This document shows positions 55,229 through 64,000 of a stretch of 64,000 nt of DNA, piece after piece (the first letter of the stretch is position 1; each line of letters begins with the position of its first letter). Location of the stretch: the NCBI RefSeq assembly GCF_000426245.1, contig NZ_AUEZ01000022.1:51966-115965 (forward strand). The letters are read 5' to 3'. A program made the position numbers and the translations under genes. Source of the DNA: Bradyrhizobium sp. Ai1a-2 (GTDB lineage: Bacteria; Pseudomonadota; Alphaproteobacteria; Rhizobiales; Xanthobacteraceae). The notes beneath the pieces were generated by a model. The model saw only the letters and a list, made by a program, of their open reading frames with translations, had not been told where the DNA came from and made no database searches.

Positions 55229-57301
55229 ATGTACCAGGCAATCGTCTTTCTGCCGCTGCTCGGCGCCATTCTTGCCGGCCTGATTGCGATCGTCGGCCCG
55301 CATGGACGCAATCCGAGCGGCGACACCGTCGATCATCATGATGACGGGCATGGCGCGGACGCTCACGCCGCCGAAGCTCACGACGCGCATGGTCATGATG
55401 ATCACGGCCATGACGACCACCATGTCACCGAGCCGCCAGCCGCCGGCTCCCGCGCGACCGAACTGATCACGACCGGGCTGTTGTTCGTCTCGGCGGCGCT
55501 GTCCTGGTTCGCGCTGGTCGATGTCGGTTTCCTACACCACGACGCCCGCGTCACGCTGTTCCCCTGGATCACCTCCGGCGACCTGCAGGTCTCCTGGGCG
55601 CTCCGGATCGACACGCTGACCGCGGTGATGCTCGTCGTCGTCAACACCGTCTCCTCGCTCGTGCACCTCTATTCCATCGGCTACATGGACGAGGACCCGA
55701 ACCGGCCGCGCTTCTTCGCCTATTTGTCGCTGTTTACCTTCGCGATGCTGATGCTGGTGACGTCGGACAACCTGGTGCAGCTGTTCTTCGGCTGGGAGGG
55801 CGTCGGTCTGGCGAGCTACCTGCTGATCGGCTTCTGGTATCAGAAACCGTCGGCCAACGCCGCCGCGATCAAGGCCTTCGTCGTCAACCGCGTCGGCGAT
55901 TTCGGCTTCGCGCTCGGCATCTTCGCGATCTTCGCGCTGATCGGCTCGACCGATTTCGACACCATCTTCGGCGGAGCCGGCGGCCTGACCGGCAAGACCA
56001 TCAATTTCTTCGGCTGGCATGTCGATGCGCTGACGCTGACCTGCATCCTGCTGTTCATGGGCGCGATGGGCAAGTCCGCGCAGTTCCTGCTGCACACCTG
56101 GTTGCCGGACGCGATGGAAGGCCCGACCCCGGTCTCGGCCCTGATCCACGCCGCGACCATGGTGACCGCCGGCGTGTTCATGGTGGCGCGGCTGTCGCCG
56201 CTGTTCGAGCTGGCGCCGACCGCGCAGGCCGTTGTGATGTTCTTCGGCGCGACCACCGCGTTCTTCGCCGCGACCATCGGTCTGGTACAGAACGACATCA
56301 AGCGCATCGTCGCCTATTCGACCTGTTCCCAGCTCGGCTACATGTTCGTGGCGATGGGAGCGGGGGCCTATTCGGTTGGCATGTTCCATCTGTTCACCCA
56401 CGCCTTCTTCAAGGCGTTGCTGTTCTTGGGCTCCGGCTCGGTGATCTACGCGATGCATCACGAGCAGGACATCCGCAACATGGGCGGGCTGTGGCGGAAG
56501 ATCCCCTATACCTACGCGGTGATGGTGGTCGGCACGCTGGCGCTGACCGGCTTCCCGCTGACCGCTGGCTATTTCTCCAAGGACGCGATCATCGAGTCGG
56601 CCTACGCCTCGCACAATCCGCTCGCCTTCTACGGCTTCCTGCTGACGGTGGTCGCTGCCCTTCTGACCTCGTTCTATTCGTGGCGCCTGATCTTCAAGAC
56701 CTTCCATGGTACGCCGCATGACGAGGAGCATTACGAGGCTGCGCATGAGAGCCCGATGTGGATGCTGATCCCGATCGGCGTGCTCGCCGTCGGCTCCATC
56801 CTCGCCGGTTTCCCGTTCAAGGAATTGTTCGCGGGCCACGGCATCGAGGAATTCTTCCGCGAATCCGTGAAGATGAACCCGCACATCATCGAGGAAATGC
56901 ACCACATCCCCGAGTCGATCGCGTTCCTGCCGACCGTGATGATGGTGGTGGGCTTCCTGATCGCGTATCTCTTCTACATCAGCCGGCCCTATCTGCCGGT
57001 CGAGCTCGCCAAGCAGCAGCCGATGCTCTACCAGTTCCTGCTCAACAAGTGGTATTTTGACGAGCTGTACGATCTGATCTTCGTGCGGACCGCGAAGTGG
57101 ATCGGTTACACCCTCTGGAAGAAGGGCGACGGCGCCATCATCGACGGCTTCGGGCCGGATGGCGTGTCGGCGCGTGTGCTCGACGTCGCCCGCAACGCCG
57201 TGAAGATCCAGACCGGCTATCTCTATCACTACGCCTTCGCCATGTTGATCGGGGTCGCCGGCCTGATCACCTGGTTCATGTTCGGCCTGGGAGCCCAGTG
57301 A
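55229..57301 (+). CDS. nuoL: NADH-quinone oxidoreductase subunit L with His-rich loop
   Basis: Distal proton-pumping subunit with the long lateral helix. 690 aa. Antiporter signature in GWEGVGLASYLLIGFWY, HAATMVTAGVFMVARLSPL, SYSTCSQLGYMF-like AYSTCSQLGYMFVAMG. Between the first two helices, residues 36-65 hold eleven histidines among Asp, Gly and Ala. That loop is absent from the enterobacterial protein as I recall it. The stop overlaps the nuoM start by one base. Confidence 0.96.
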   Translation: MYQAIVFLPLLGAILAGLIAIVGPHGRNPSGDTVDHHDDGHGADAHAAEAHDAHGHDDHGHDDHHVTEPPAAGSRATELITTGLLFVSAALSWFALVDVGFLHHDARVTLFPWITSGDLQVSWALRIDTLTAVMLVVVNTVSSLVHLYSIGYMDEDPNRPRFFAYLSLFTFAMLMLVTSDNLVQLFFGWEGVGLASYLLIGFWYQKPSANAAAIKAFVVNRVGDFGFALGIFAIFALIGSTDFDTIFGGAGGLTGKTINFFGWHVDALTLTCILLFMGAMGKSAQFLLHTWLPDAMEGPTPVSALIHAATMVTAGVFMVARLSPLFELAPTAQAVVMFFGATTAFFAATIGLVQNDIKRIVAYSTCSQLGYMFVAMGAGAYSVGMFHLFTHAFFKALLFLGSGSVIYAMHHEQDIRNMGGLWRKIPYTYAVMVVGTLALTGFPLTAGYFSKDAIIESAYASHNPLAFYGFLLTVVAALLTSFYSWRLIFKTFHGTPHDEEHYEAAHESPMWMLIPIGVLAVGSILAGFPFKELFAGHGIEEFFRESVKMNPHIIEEMHHIPESIAFLPTVMMVVGFLIAYLFYISRPYLPVELAKQQPMLYQFLLNKWYFDELYDLIFVRTAKWIGYTLWKKGDGAIIDGFGPDGVSARVLDVARNAVKIQTGYLYHYAFAMLIGVAGLITWFMFGLGAQ

Positions 57302-58812
57302 TGACGACCTGGCCCATTCTTTCCGTTGTTACCTTCCTGCCGGCGCTCGGCGCGATCCTGGTCTATCTGCTCGCGCGGGGCGGGGACGAAGCGGCGAACC
57401 GCAACGCCCGCTGGATTTCGCTCTGGACCACGCTGATCACCTTCCTGATTTCGCTGATCCTGGTGGTGCGGTTCGATCCGGCGAACGCCGACTTCCAGTT
57501 CGTCGAGAAGGCGTCGTGGCTTGCCACCGGCATCAACTATCACATGGGCGTCGACGGCATCTCGCTGCCGCTGGTGATCCTGACCACCGCGGTGATGCCG
57601 TTCTGCATCATCGCGAGCTGGAAATCGGTCACGCAGCGCGTGAGCGAATACATGATGGCGTTCCTGATCCTGGAAACGCTGATGGTCGGCACCTTCTCGG
57701 CGCTCGACCTCGTGCTGTTCTACCTGTTCTTCGAAGGCGGCCTGATCCCGATGTTCCTGATCATCGGCGTCTGGGGCGGTCCGCGCCGGGTCTACGCCTC
57801 CTTCAAGTTCTTCCTCTACACGCTGCTCGGCTCGGTGCTGATGCTGCTCGCGATCATGGCGCTGTACTGGAACGCGGGCACGACCGACATCCCGACCCTG
57901 CTGCACACCGCTGTGCCGCACAGCCTGCAGAAGTGGGCGTGGCTTGCGTTCTTCGCTTCGTTTGCGGTGAAGATGCCGATGTGGCCGGTGCACACCTGGC
58001 TGCCTGACGCCCACGTCGAAGCGCCGACCGCGGGATCGGTGATCCTGGCGGCGATCCTCCTGAAGATGGGCGGCTACGGCTTCCTGCGCTTCTCGCTGCC
58101 GATGTTCCCGCTGGCGTCGCACGACTTCGCGCCGCTGATCTTCACGCTCTCGGTCATCGCCATCATCTACACCTCGCTGGTGGCCTTGATGCAGGACGAC
58201 ATGAAGAAGCTGATCGCCTATTCGTCCGTCGCCCATATGGGCTTCGTCACCATGGGCATCTTCGCCGGCACCATGCAGGGCGTCGCCGGCGGCGTGTTCC
58301 AGATGATCTCCCACGGCATCGTCTCCGGGGCGCTGTTCCTCTGCGTCGGCATTGTCTACGATCGCATGCATACCCGCGAGATCGCCGCCTATGGCGGCCT
58401 GGTGAACCGGATGCCGCTCTATGCGCTGGTGTTCATGGTCTTCACCATGGCCAATGTCGGCCTGCCCGGGACCAGCGGCTTCATCGGCGAGTTCATGACA
58501 TTGCTCGGCACGTTCAAGGTGTCGCTGCCGACCACTGTGTTCGCCACCACCGGCGTGATCCTGTCGGCGGCCTATGCGTTGTGGCTCTATCGCAAGGTGG
58601 TGTTCGGCGCGCTGGTCAAGCCGTCCTTGATGAGCATCAAGGATCTGACGGCGCGCGAATGCCTGATCCTGTTCCCGCTGGTGGCGCTGACCATCCTGTT
58701 CGGCGTCTATCCGAAGCCGGTGCTCGACATGTCCGAGGCATCGGTCCAGCAGCTCGTCAATAATTACAACACCGCCGTGACTGCCGTGAAGGCAGCCGCG
58801 CTGCTCCAGTAA
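57301..58812 (+). CDS. nuoM: NADH-quinone oxidoreductase subunit M
   Basis: Antiporter-like proton-pumping subunit. 503 aa, about 14 helices. Key segments: YHMGVDGISLPLVIL, FYLFFEGGLIPMFLIIGVWG with the pumping Glu, MWPVHTWLPDAHVEAPTAGSV in two parts, and LIAYSSVAHMGFV. ATG overlaps nuoL TGA. Confidence 0.97.
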   Translation: MTTWPILSVVTFLPALGAILVYLLARGGDEAANRNARWISLWTTLITFLISLILVVRFDPANADFQFVEKASWLATGINYHMGVDGISLPLVILTTAVMPFCIIASWKSVTQRVSEYMMAFLILETLMVGTFSALDLVLFYLFFEGGLIPMFLIIGVWGGPRRVYASFKFFLYTLLGSVLMLLAIMALYWNAGTTDIPTLLHTAVPHSLQKWAWLAFFASFAVKMPMWPVHTWLPDAHVEAPTAGSVILAAILLKMGGYGFLRFSLPMFPLASHDFAPLIFTLSVIAIIYTSLVALMQDDMKKLIAYSSVAHMGFVTMGIFAGTMQGVAGGVFQMISHGIVSGALFLCVGIVYDRMHTREIAAYGGLVNRMPLYALVFMVFTMANVGLPGTSGFIGEFMTLLGTFKVSLPTTVFATTGVILSAAYALWLYRKVVFGALVKPSLMSIKDLTARECLILFPLVALTILFGVYPKPVLDMSEASVQQLVNNYNTAVTAVKAAALLQ

Positions 58813-58823
58813 GGCCGTAACCC

Positions 58824-60260
58824 ATGAGCTTCTCGAGTGCAGGTTATCAGTTGCAGCCGGTGCTGCCCGAGCTCGTGCTCGCGGTCGGCTCGATGGTGCT
58901 GTTGATGATCGGGGCCTATCGCGGGCAGGGGACGACCCGGCTCGTGACCACGCTTGCGACGCTGCTGCTGATCCTCACCGGCGTGCTCATCCTGATGCTG
59001 CCGTCCGGCAAGCTCGTGACCTTCGGCGGCAGCTTCATCGTCGACGACTTTGCCCGCTTCCTGAAGATACTCGCGCTGATCGGCTCGGCGGCCACACTGA
59101 TCCTGTCGACCGAATTCCTGTCCGACCCGTCGCGCCGCATCTTCGAATATTCGATCCTGGTGCTGCTCTCCACCCTCGGCATGATGGTGCTGATCTCGGC
59201 GGGCGACCTGATCGCGCTCTATCTCGGCCTTGAGCTGATGAGCCTTGCGCTCTATGTCGTCGCCGCCAGCCACCGTGACAACGCCAAGTCGACCGAAGCC
59301 GGCCTGAAATATTTCGTGCTGGGCGCGCTGTCCTCAGGAATGCTGCTTTATGGCGCCTCGCTGATCTATGGCTTCACCGGCACGGTCAACTTCGCCGGCA
59401 TCGCGGCGGCCGCCACGACCGCCACCCCCGGCATCATATTCGGGCTGGTGTTCCTGCTCGCCGGCCTCTGCTTCAAGGTGTCGGCGGTGCCGTTCCACAT
59501 GTGGACGCCCGACGTCTATGAGGGCGCGCCGACGCCAGTCACGGCGTTCTTCGCTTCCGCGCCGAAGGTCGCAGCGATGGCGGTCTTTACGCGCGCGACG
59601 CTGACTGCATTCCCCGGCATCGTGCCGCAGTGGCAGCAGATCCTGGTGTTCGTCTCCATCGCCTCGATGGCGCTGGGCTCGTTCGCCGCGATCGGGCAGA
59701 AGAACATCAAGCGCCTGATGGCCTACTCCTCGATCGGCCACATGGGCTTTGCGCTGGTCGGCCTTGCCGCCGGTACGGTGGAAGGCGCGCAGGGCGTGCT
59801 GATGTACGTCGCGATCTATGTCGCGATGACGCTCGGCTCGTTCGCGATCATCCTCGCGATGAAGCGGGACGGGCAGGCGCTCGAGCAGATCAGTGATTTT
59901 GCCGGTCTCTCTCGGACCAATCCGCTGCTCGCCTTCTTCTTCGCGATGCTCCTGTTCTCGCTCGCCGGCATTCCGCCGCTCGCGGGCTTCTTCGCCAAGT
60001 GGTACGTCTTCGTCGCTGCGATCAAGGCCAACCTGTTCACGCTCGCCGTCATCGGCGTGCTCACCAGCGTGGTGGGCGCCTACTACTACCTCGCCATCAT
60101 CAAGACGATGTATTTCGACGAGCCAGTCGGCAAGCTCGACCCGGTCCGGATTGAATTGCGCGGGGTTCTGGCGGTCGCGGGCCTCTTCAACATCTTCTTC
60201 TTCGCCTATCCGGGGCCGCTGGTCAGTGTTGCGACCGCTGCGGCGAAGTCACTCTTTTAG
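58824..60260 (+). CDS. nuoN: NADH-quinone oxidoreductase subunit N
   Basis: Third antiporter-like subunit, 478 aa. LYLGLELMSLALYVVAA, STEAGLKYFVLGALSSGMLLYG in two helices, VPFHMWTPDVYEGAPTPV, LMAYSSIGHMGFALVG. It ends at TAG immediately followed by the ATG of the next gene, so birA continues the same transcript. Confidence 0.97.
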   Translation: MSFSSAGYQLQPVLPELVLAVGSMVLLMIGAYRGQGTTRLVTTLATLLLILTGVLILMLPSGKLVTFGGSFIVDDFARFLKILALIGSAATLILSTEFLSDPSRRIFEYSILVLLSTLGMMVLISAGDLIALYLGLELMSLALYVVAASHRDNAKSTEAGLKYFVLGALSSGMLLYGASLIYGFTGTVNFAGIAAAATTATPGIIFGLVFLLAGLCFKVSAVPFHMWTPDVYEGAPTPVTAFFASAPKVAAMAVFTRATLTAFPGIVPQWQQILVFVSIASMALGSFAAIGQKNIKRLMAYSSIGHMGFALVGLAAGTVEGAQGVLMYVAIYVAMTLGSFAIILAMKRDGQALEQISDFAGLSRTNPLLAFFFAMLLFSLAGIPPLAGFFAKWYVFVAAIKANLFTLAVIGVLTSVVGAYYYLAIIKTMYFDEPVGKLDPVRIELRGVLAVAGLFNIFFFAYPGPLVSVATAAAKSLF

Positions 60261-61073
60261 ATGCCGTTCACGCTCGGTCCGCGCGCGACCTCCGCCGGCT
60301 ATCGGCTCGCCGCCTTCGACCAGATTGGTTCGACCAATGCGGAAGCCCTAAGCCGCGCCCGCGAAGGCGAGCGGGGGCCAATCTGGTTCGTCACGCCGGA
60401 GCAGACGGCGGGGCGCGGGCGTCGGCAGCGGGCCTGGATCGCGCCACGCGGCAATCTCGCCAGCAGCATCCTCGAGGTGGTGGACGTGACGCCCGCGGTC
60501 GCGGCGACGCTCGGCTTTGCCGCCGGGCTGTCGCTGGCGGCCGCGCTGCAAAAGGTGAGCGTGGAGGCGGCGCTGCGTCTGGGCGAGGCGGATGCGCTGA
60601 AGTTCTCACTGAAATGGCCGAACGATGTGCTGGCCGGCGACAAGAAGCTCGCCGGCATCCTGCTCGAGGCCGAGAACGTCGCCGACGGCCGCCTTGCCGT
60701 CGTGGTCGGCATCGGCACCAATGTCGTGGCGGCGCCTGAGGGCACGCCGACGCCAGCGACTTCGCTGGCTGCCCTTGGCGTCCATGTCAGCGCCGAGGAG
60801 CTCTTTGCCGCGCTGTCGGACGCCTGGGTGGAATTCCGCGGTATCTGGGACAATGGCCGAGGTTTTCCCGAAATCCGAAAGCTTTGGCTCGAACATGCCG
60901 CCCGGCTGGGGGAGAATGTGGCGATTCGGACGGGGAACGCTATTCTCGAAGGCACATTCGACACCATTGATGAGACAGGTTGCATGATTATCCGGCTGCC
61001 CGACGGCAAGCACGTCCCCGTAACCGCAGGCGAGGTCTATTTCGGCACGGCGGCCTCAGTGGGATCGGCCTGA
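60261..61073 (+). CDS. birA: Biotin--[acetyl-CoA-carboxylase] ligase
   Basis: Attaches biotin to the carrier protein of acetyl-CoA carboxylase. 270 aa, catalytic and C-terminal SH3-like domains only; it lacks the DNA-binding domain of the Escherichia coli protein, so no repressor role is expected. Motifs: QIGSTNAEAL, TAGRGRRQRAWIAPRGNL, LKWPNDVLAGDKKLAGILLE in two strands. ATG touches the nuoN stop and its own stop overlaps rnj by one base. Confidence 0.94.
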   Translation: MPFTLGPRATSAGYRLAAFDQIGSTNAEALSRAREGERGPIWFVTPEQTAGRGRRQRAWIAPRGNLASSILEVVDVTPAVAATLGFAAGLSLAAALQKVSVEAALRLGEADALKFSLKWPNDVLAGDKKLAGILLEAENVADGRLAVVVGIGTNVVAAPEGTPTPATSLAALGVHVSAEELFAALSDAWVEFRGIWDNGRGFPEIRKLWLEHAARLGENVAIRTGNAILEGTFDTIDETGCMIIRLPDGKHVPVTAGEVYFGTAASVGSA

Positions 61074-62743
61074 TGGCTCGGCCGGATGAACTGACCTTTG
61101 CGCCGCTCGGCGGCGTCGGCGAAATCGGCATGAACCTGTCGATCTATGGCCTCGGCAATCGCCAGCAACGATCCTGGCTCGCGGTTGATCTCGGCGTCTC
61201 CTTCGGCGACGAGGAGCATCTGCCCGGCATCGACCTGATCATGCCCGACATCTCGTTCCTGGAGAAGGAGCAGCAGAACCTGATGGGCCTCGTGCTGACG
61301 CACGCCCATGAGGACCATTTCGGCGCCATCATCGATCTCTGGCCGAAGCTGCAGTGCAAGATCTACGCGACCAAGTTCAGCGCGGCGCTGTTCGAGGCCA
61401 AATGCGCCGCCGAGCGCAACCCGCCGAAAATCCCCATCACCGTGGTGCCCTCGGGCGGACGTATCGACATCGGCCCGTTCAATGTCGAATTCATCCCGGT
61501 CGCGCATTCGATTCCCGAGTCGCATGCGCTCGCGATCCACACCGAGGTCGGCACGGTCCTGCACACCGGCGACTGGAAGCTCGACCCGACGCCGACCGTA
61601 GGTCCGCCGACCGACGAGAAGCGGCTGCGCGAGCTTGGCGACGCCGGCGTGCTGGCGCTGATCGGTGATTCCACCAACGCCGTCCGCGATGGGCGTTCGC
61701 CCTCGGAAGCCGAGGTGTCGAAGACCATCGCCGAACTGGTGAAGGGCGCGAAGGGTCGCGTCGCGGTGACGACCTTTGCCTCCAACGTCGCGCGCATCAA
61801 GGCGGTCGCCGACGCGGCGCGGGTAGCTGACCGCGAGGTCGTGGTGGTCGGCCGCGCCATGGACCGCGTGGTCCAGGTCGCGCGTGAGACCGGCTATCTC
61901 GATGGCGTGCAGAATTTCCGTGGGCCCGACGTCTACGGCCATTTCCCGCCCGACAAGGTGCTGGCGATCTGCACCGGCAGCCAGGGTGAGCCGCGCGCGG
62001 CGCTGGCGCGGATCGCCAAGGACGATCATCCGGAGATCACGCTCAACAAGGGCGATTGCGTGATCTTCTCCTCCCGCACCATTCCCGGCAACGAGAAGGC
62101 GGTCGGCTCGATCATCAACGACCTGGTCGAGCAGGGCATCGAGATCATCACCGACCGTGACCATCTCGTCCACGTCTCCGGCCATCCGCGCCGCGACGAA
62201 GTGCGCGACATGCTCTCCTGGGTGCGGCCGCAAGTTCTGATCCCCGTGCATGGCGAGGCGCTGCATCTGCACGAGCATGCCAAGCTTGCGCGCGCTGCGG
62301 GCGTGCCACGAGTCATCGAGTGCCGTAACGGCGACCTGGTCAGGCTCGGGCCTGGCGAGCCGGGCATCATCGCTGAAGTGCCCTCGGGACGCCTCTACAA
62401 GGATGGCGTCATTCTGGAGGACTCCAAGTCGCGCGCCGTGGTCGAGCGGCGGCGGATGGGATTTGCCGGCTGCGCCTTCGTCGCGATCGCCATGACGGCG
62501 CAGGGGGAGCTGGCCGAGGATCCGGAGGTCGACCTGGTCGGCGTGCCGGAGAAAAATAACGCAGGCGAGGCGCTCGACGAGATCGTGTTCGATGTGGTGG
62601 TATCGACCGTGGAAAGCCTGCCGCGGGCGCGCCGGCGCGACCCGGACTCGGTCGCGGAATCGGTGCGCCGCGCGGTGCGGGGAACCGTGAACGAGCATTG
62701 GGGCAAGAAGCCGATCTGCCTCGTTCACGTGCTGGTGGTCTGA
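61073..62743 (+). CDS. rnj: Ribonuclease J
   Basis: Zinc metallo-beta-lactamase/beta-CASP ribonuclease with 5'-3' exonuclease and endonuclease activity. 556 aa. Metal-binding HAHEDHFGA with His77, His79, Asp81 and His82; later HTGDWKLDP, CTGSQGEPRAAL (beta-CASP) and VHVSGHPRRDE. In alphaproteobacteria it takes part in rRNA 5'-end maturation. ATG at 61073 overlaps the birA stop. Confidence 0.95.
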   Translation: MARPDELTFAPLGGVGEIGMNLSIYGLGNRQQRSWLAVDLGVSFGDEEHLPGIDLIMPDISFLEKEQQNLMGLVLTHAHEDHFGAIIDLWPKLQCKIYATKFSAALFEAKCAAERNPPKIPITVVPSGGRIDIGPFNVEFIPVAHSIPESHALAIHTEVGTVLHTGDWKLDPTPTVGPPTDEKRLRELGDAGVLALIGDSTNAVRDGRSPSEAEVSKTIAELVKGAKGRVAVTTFASNVARIKAVADAARVADREVVVVGRAMDRVVQVARETGYLDGVQNFRGPDVYGHFPPDKVLAICTGSQGEPRAALARIAKDDHPEITLNKGDCVIFSSRTIPGNEKAVGSIINDLVEQGIEIITDRDHLVHVSGHPRRDEVRDMLSWVRPQVLIPVHGEALHLHEHAKLARAAGVPRVIECRNGDLVRLGPGEPGIIAEVPSGRLYKDGVILEDSKSRAVVERRRMGFAGCAFVAIAMTAQGELAEDPEVDLVGVPEKNNAGEALDEIVFDVVVSTVESLPRARRRDPDSVAESVRRAVRGTVNEHWGKKPICLVHVLVV

Positions 62744-62799
62744 CGCCTGTTCGGCAAGGGCGGCGACAAGAACAAGCGCATCTGCGAGGGAGAGACAAC

Positions 62800-63204
62800 A
62801 TGCTGGGCCGGCTCAACCACGTCGCGATAGCGGTCAAGGACGCCAAGAAGGCCGCCAAGATCTACAGCACGGCATTCGGCGCCGAGATTTCGGATGCGGT
62901 GCCGTTGCCGGAGCACGGCGTCACCACCGTGTTCGTGACCTTGCCCAACACCAAGATCGAGTTCATCGAGCCGCTCGGCGATGCTTCGCCGATCGCAAAA
63001 TTCGTCGAGCGCAATGCCGACGGCGGCATCCATCATGTCTGCTATGACGTCCCCGACATCATCGCCGCGCGCGACCGGCTGATCGGGGAAGGCGCGCGCG
63101 TGCTCGGCGATGGTGAGCCCAAGATCGGCGCCCACGGCAAGCCCGTGCTGTTCTTCCACCCGAAGGATTTTTCCGGCGCGCTCGTCGAGATCGAGCAGGC
63201 GTAG
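62800..63204 (+). CDS. mce: Methylmalonyl-CoA epimerase
   Basis: Interconverts (2R)- and (2S)-methylmalonyl-CoA in propionyl-CoA metabolism. 134 aa, VOC fold with two beta-alpha modules. Metal ligands in LNHVAIAV (His7), the GGIHHVCYDV His pair, and the C-terminal GALVEIEQ Glu. GAGGGAGAG lies before the ATG. Confidence 0.92.
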   Translation: MLGRLNHVAIAVKDAKKAAKIYSTAFGAEISDAVPLPEHGVTTVFVTLPNTKIEFIEPLGDASPIAKFVERNADGGIHHVCYDVPDIIAARDRLIGEGARVLGDGEPKIGAHGKPVLFFHPKDFSGALVEIEQA

Positions 63205-63479
63205 TGGCCTACAACATCTCAACCGCATTCGCGATCTACTTCGTCCTGTGGTGGATCGTGCTGTTCCTGACGCTGCCGTTCGGCGTGCGCAGCCAGCACG
63301 AGGAGGGCGGGGGCGTTGAAGGCACCGATCCCGGCGCGCCGATCATGGCGCGGATGGGCCGCAAGCTGATCTGGACCACGCTGATCTCTGCGGTCATTTT
63401 CGCTGTCGCGATGTGGGCCTATAACGCCGGCTATTTCAGCATCGAAAGACTGTCGAAGCTGATGGGGACGCCGTTCTAG
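63204..63479 (+). CDS. DUF1467 membrane protein
   Basis: 91 aa, two membrane helices (FAIYFVLWWIVLFLTLPFGV and WTTLISAVIFAVAMWAYNAGYF) joined by a polar loop with RSQHEEGG. DUF1467 proteins normally sit here, between mce and proS, in alphaproteobacteria. GTG start overlaps the mce stop by one base. In this window the next gene is not proS but an IS5 transposase. Confidence 0.88.
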   Translation: MAYNISTAFAIYFVLWWIVLFLTLPFGVRSQHEEGGGVEGTDPGAPIMARMGRKLIWTTLISAVIFAVAMWAYNAGYFSIERLSKLMGTPF

Positions 63480-63506
63480 ACGCAATCGTCGCTCAGGTTG
63501 ACTTCA

Positions 63507-63629
63507 CCTCTCCCGCTTGCGGGGGAGGTCGCTGCGCGAAGCGCAGCGGGTGGGGGCTATCTCACCACGGAAAGCCCCATCGTGGAGGCACCCTCACCCC
63601 AACCCTCTCCCGCACGCGGGAGAGGGAGG
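63507..63629. repeat. Dispersed repeat with CCTCTCCCGC/GCGGGAGAGG arms
   Basis: Starts CCTCTCCCGCTTGCGGG (a small hairpin) and ends CCCGCACGCGGGAGAGGGAGG; inside are GCTGCGCG/CGCGCAGC-like stems. I recall this family as common in Bradyrhizobium. It lies between DUF1467 and the transposase and may end the nuo-rnj transcript. Confidence 0.75.
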
Positions 63630-63688
63630 CAGCTTCAGCGCAACTGCAATTCAACTTGATCGGATCATGCGCTAGGTCGTGTGGACAA

Positions 63689-64000
63689 TTACCTTAGCCA
63701 GAGCAGTGTTGCGGCGATAGCGACGACGGCGAAGTAATTTCGTGCCGTTTTTTCGTAGCGCGTAGCAACGCGCCTGAAACGCTTCAGTTTCGAGAAGCAG
63801 CATTCGATCAGATGACGCTCGGCATAGAGGGGTTTGTTGAGCGGATATTTGATTGCCCGTGAGGGATTGTTCGGAATGACGGCTTGAGCGCCTTTTGCGG
63901 CGATCGCGGATCGCAACGCATCGGAATCGTAGGCCGCATCGCCCATCACGACCTCCGCTGGGAGCCCCTCGATGAGCGGCTGGGCCTGAGGCGCATCGCC
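63689..64000 (-). mobile_element. IS5-family transposase, C-terminal part (5' part outside window)
   Basis: Open minus-strand frame to the window edge: GDAPQAQPLIEGLP, then VMGDAAYDSDALRSAIAAKG, AVIPNNPSRAIKYPL, ERHLIECCFSKLKRFRRVATRYEK and NYFAVVAIAATLLWLR. The DAAYDSD (first catalytic Asp region of the C-terminal half) and the ECCFSKLKRFRR segment with the DDE glutamate are typical of the IS427/IS5 group, ORF-B type. The C-terminal part is intact. The right end of the IS lies near 63660-63690, but the terminal repeat cannot be set without the other end. Confidence 0.88.

Overview
The window is about 64 kb of high-GC DNA from an alphaproteobacterium, most likely Bradyrhizobium or a close relative in the Nitrobacteraceae. 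The signs are a NadQ-type regulator next to nadABC, a glnB-glnA pair behind a -24/-12 promoter, the order nuoN-birA-rnj-mce-DUF1467, and several families of intergenic palindromes that I recognise from these genomes. It reads as core chromosome with small insertions, not as a genomic island.

Layout. 1-4 kb: the end of the haem A synthase gene, an FTR1-type iron permease, and a large unrecognised protein with a DUF4375-like N-terminus. 3.9-8.3 kb: the NAD de novo operon nadA-nadB-nadC (minus strand) with nadQ directly upstream and two palindromic operators before nadA. 8.3-17.7 kb: metY, a CoA-binding protein, an ECHDC3-like crotonase, a thioesterase, rplM-rpsI, a diguanylate cyclase and small housekeeping genes. 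17.7-23 kb: a repeat-rich gap, then an iron-uptake group (TonB-dependent siderophore receptor, PepSY membrane protein, small PepSY protein). 23-29.3 kb: glnA and glnB, the NAD(P)HX repair enzyme, a mandelate-racemase-type enolase and a multicopper-oxidase-like protein that has lost most copper ligands. 29.4-36.4 kb: tRNA-Leu and the protein quality-control cluster tig-clpP-clpX-lon. 36.5-43.7 kb: tRNA-Val and tRNA-Asp, pepT, an HU protein, an O-antigen-ligase-like protein and small genes. 44.2-63.5 kb: the complete complex I operon nuoA-N, then birA, RNase J, methylmalonyl-CoA epimerase and a DUF1467 protein. An IS5-family transposase runs off the right end.

The most unusual part is the complex I operon, which has three non-nuo genes inside it. 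Between nuoC and nuoD lies a 458-bp unit. It has 31-bp inverted repeats at both ends (30 of 31 bases match) built from a 7-bp tandem unit, and it encodes one four-helix-bundle protein of the 23S rRNA intervening-sequence/bAvd type. Its left arm supplies the last codons and stop of nuoC. In the polycistronic mRNA the arms would form a long stem around the gene, much like the intervening sequences that RNase III cuts from 23S rRNA. An FkbM-family methyltransferase gene sits between nuoD and nuoE, translationally coupled to nuoD, and a short membrane protein gene sits between nuoE and nuoF.

Other points of regulation: the NadQ operators overlap the nadA promoter and ribosome binding site; a 39-bp tandem repeat sits in front of the siderophore receptor; and two copies of one palindrome differ by a compensatory base pair.
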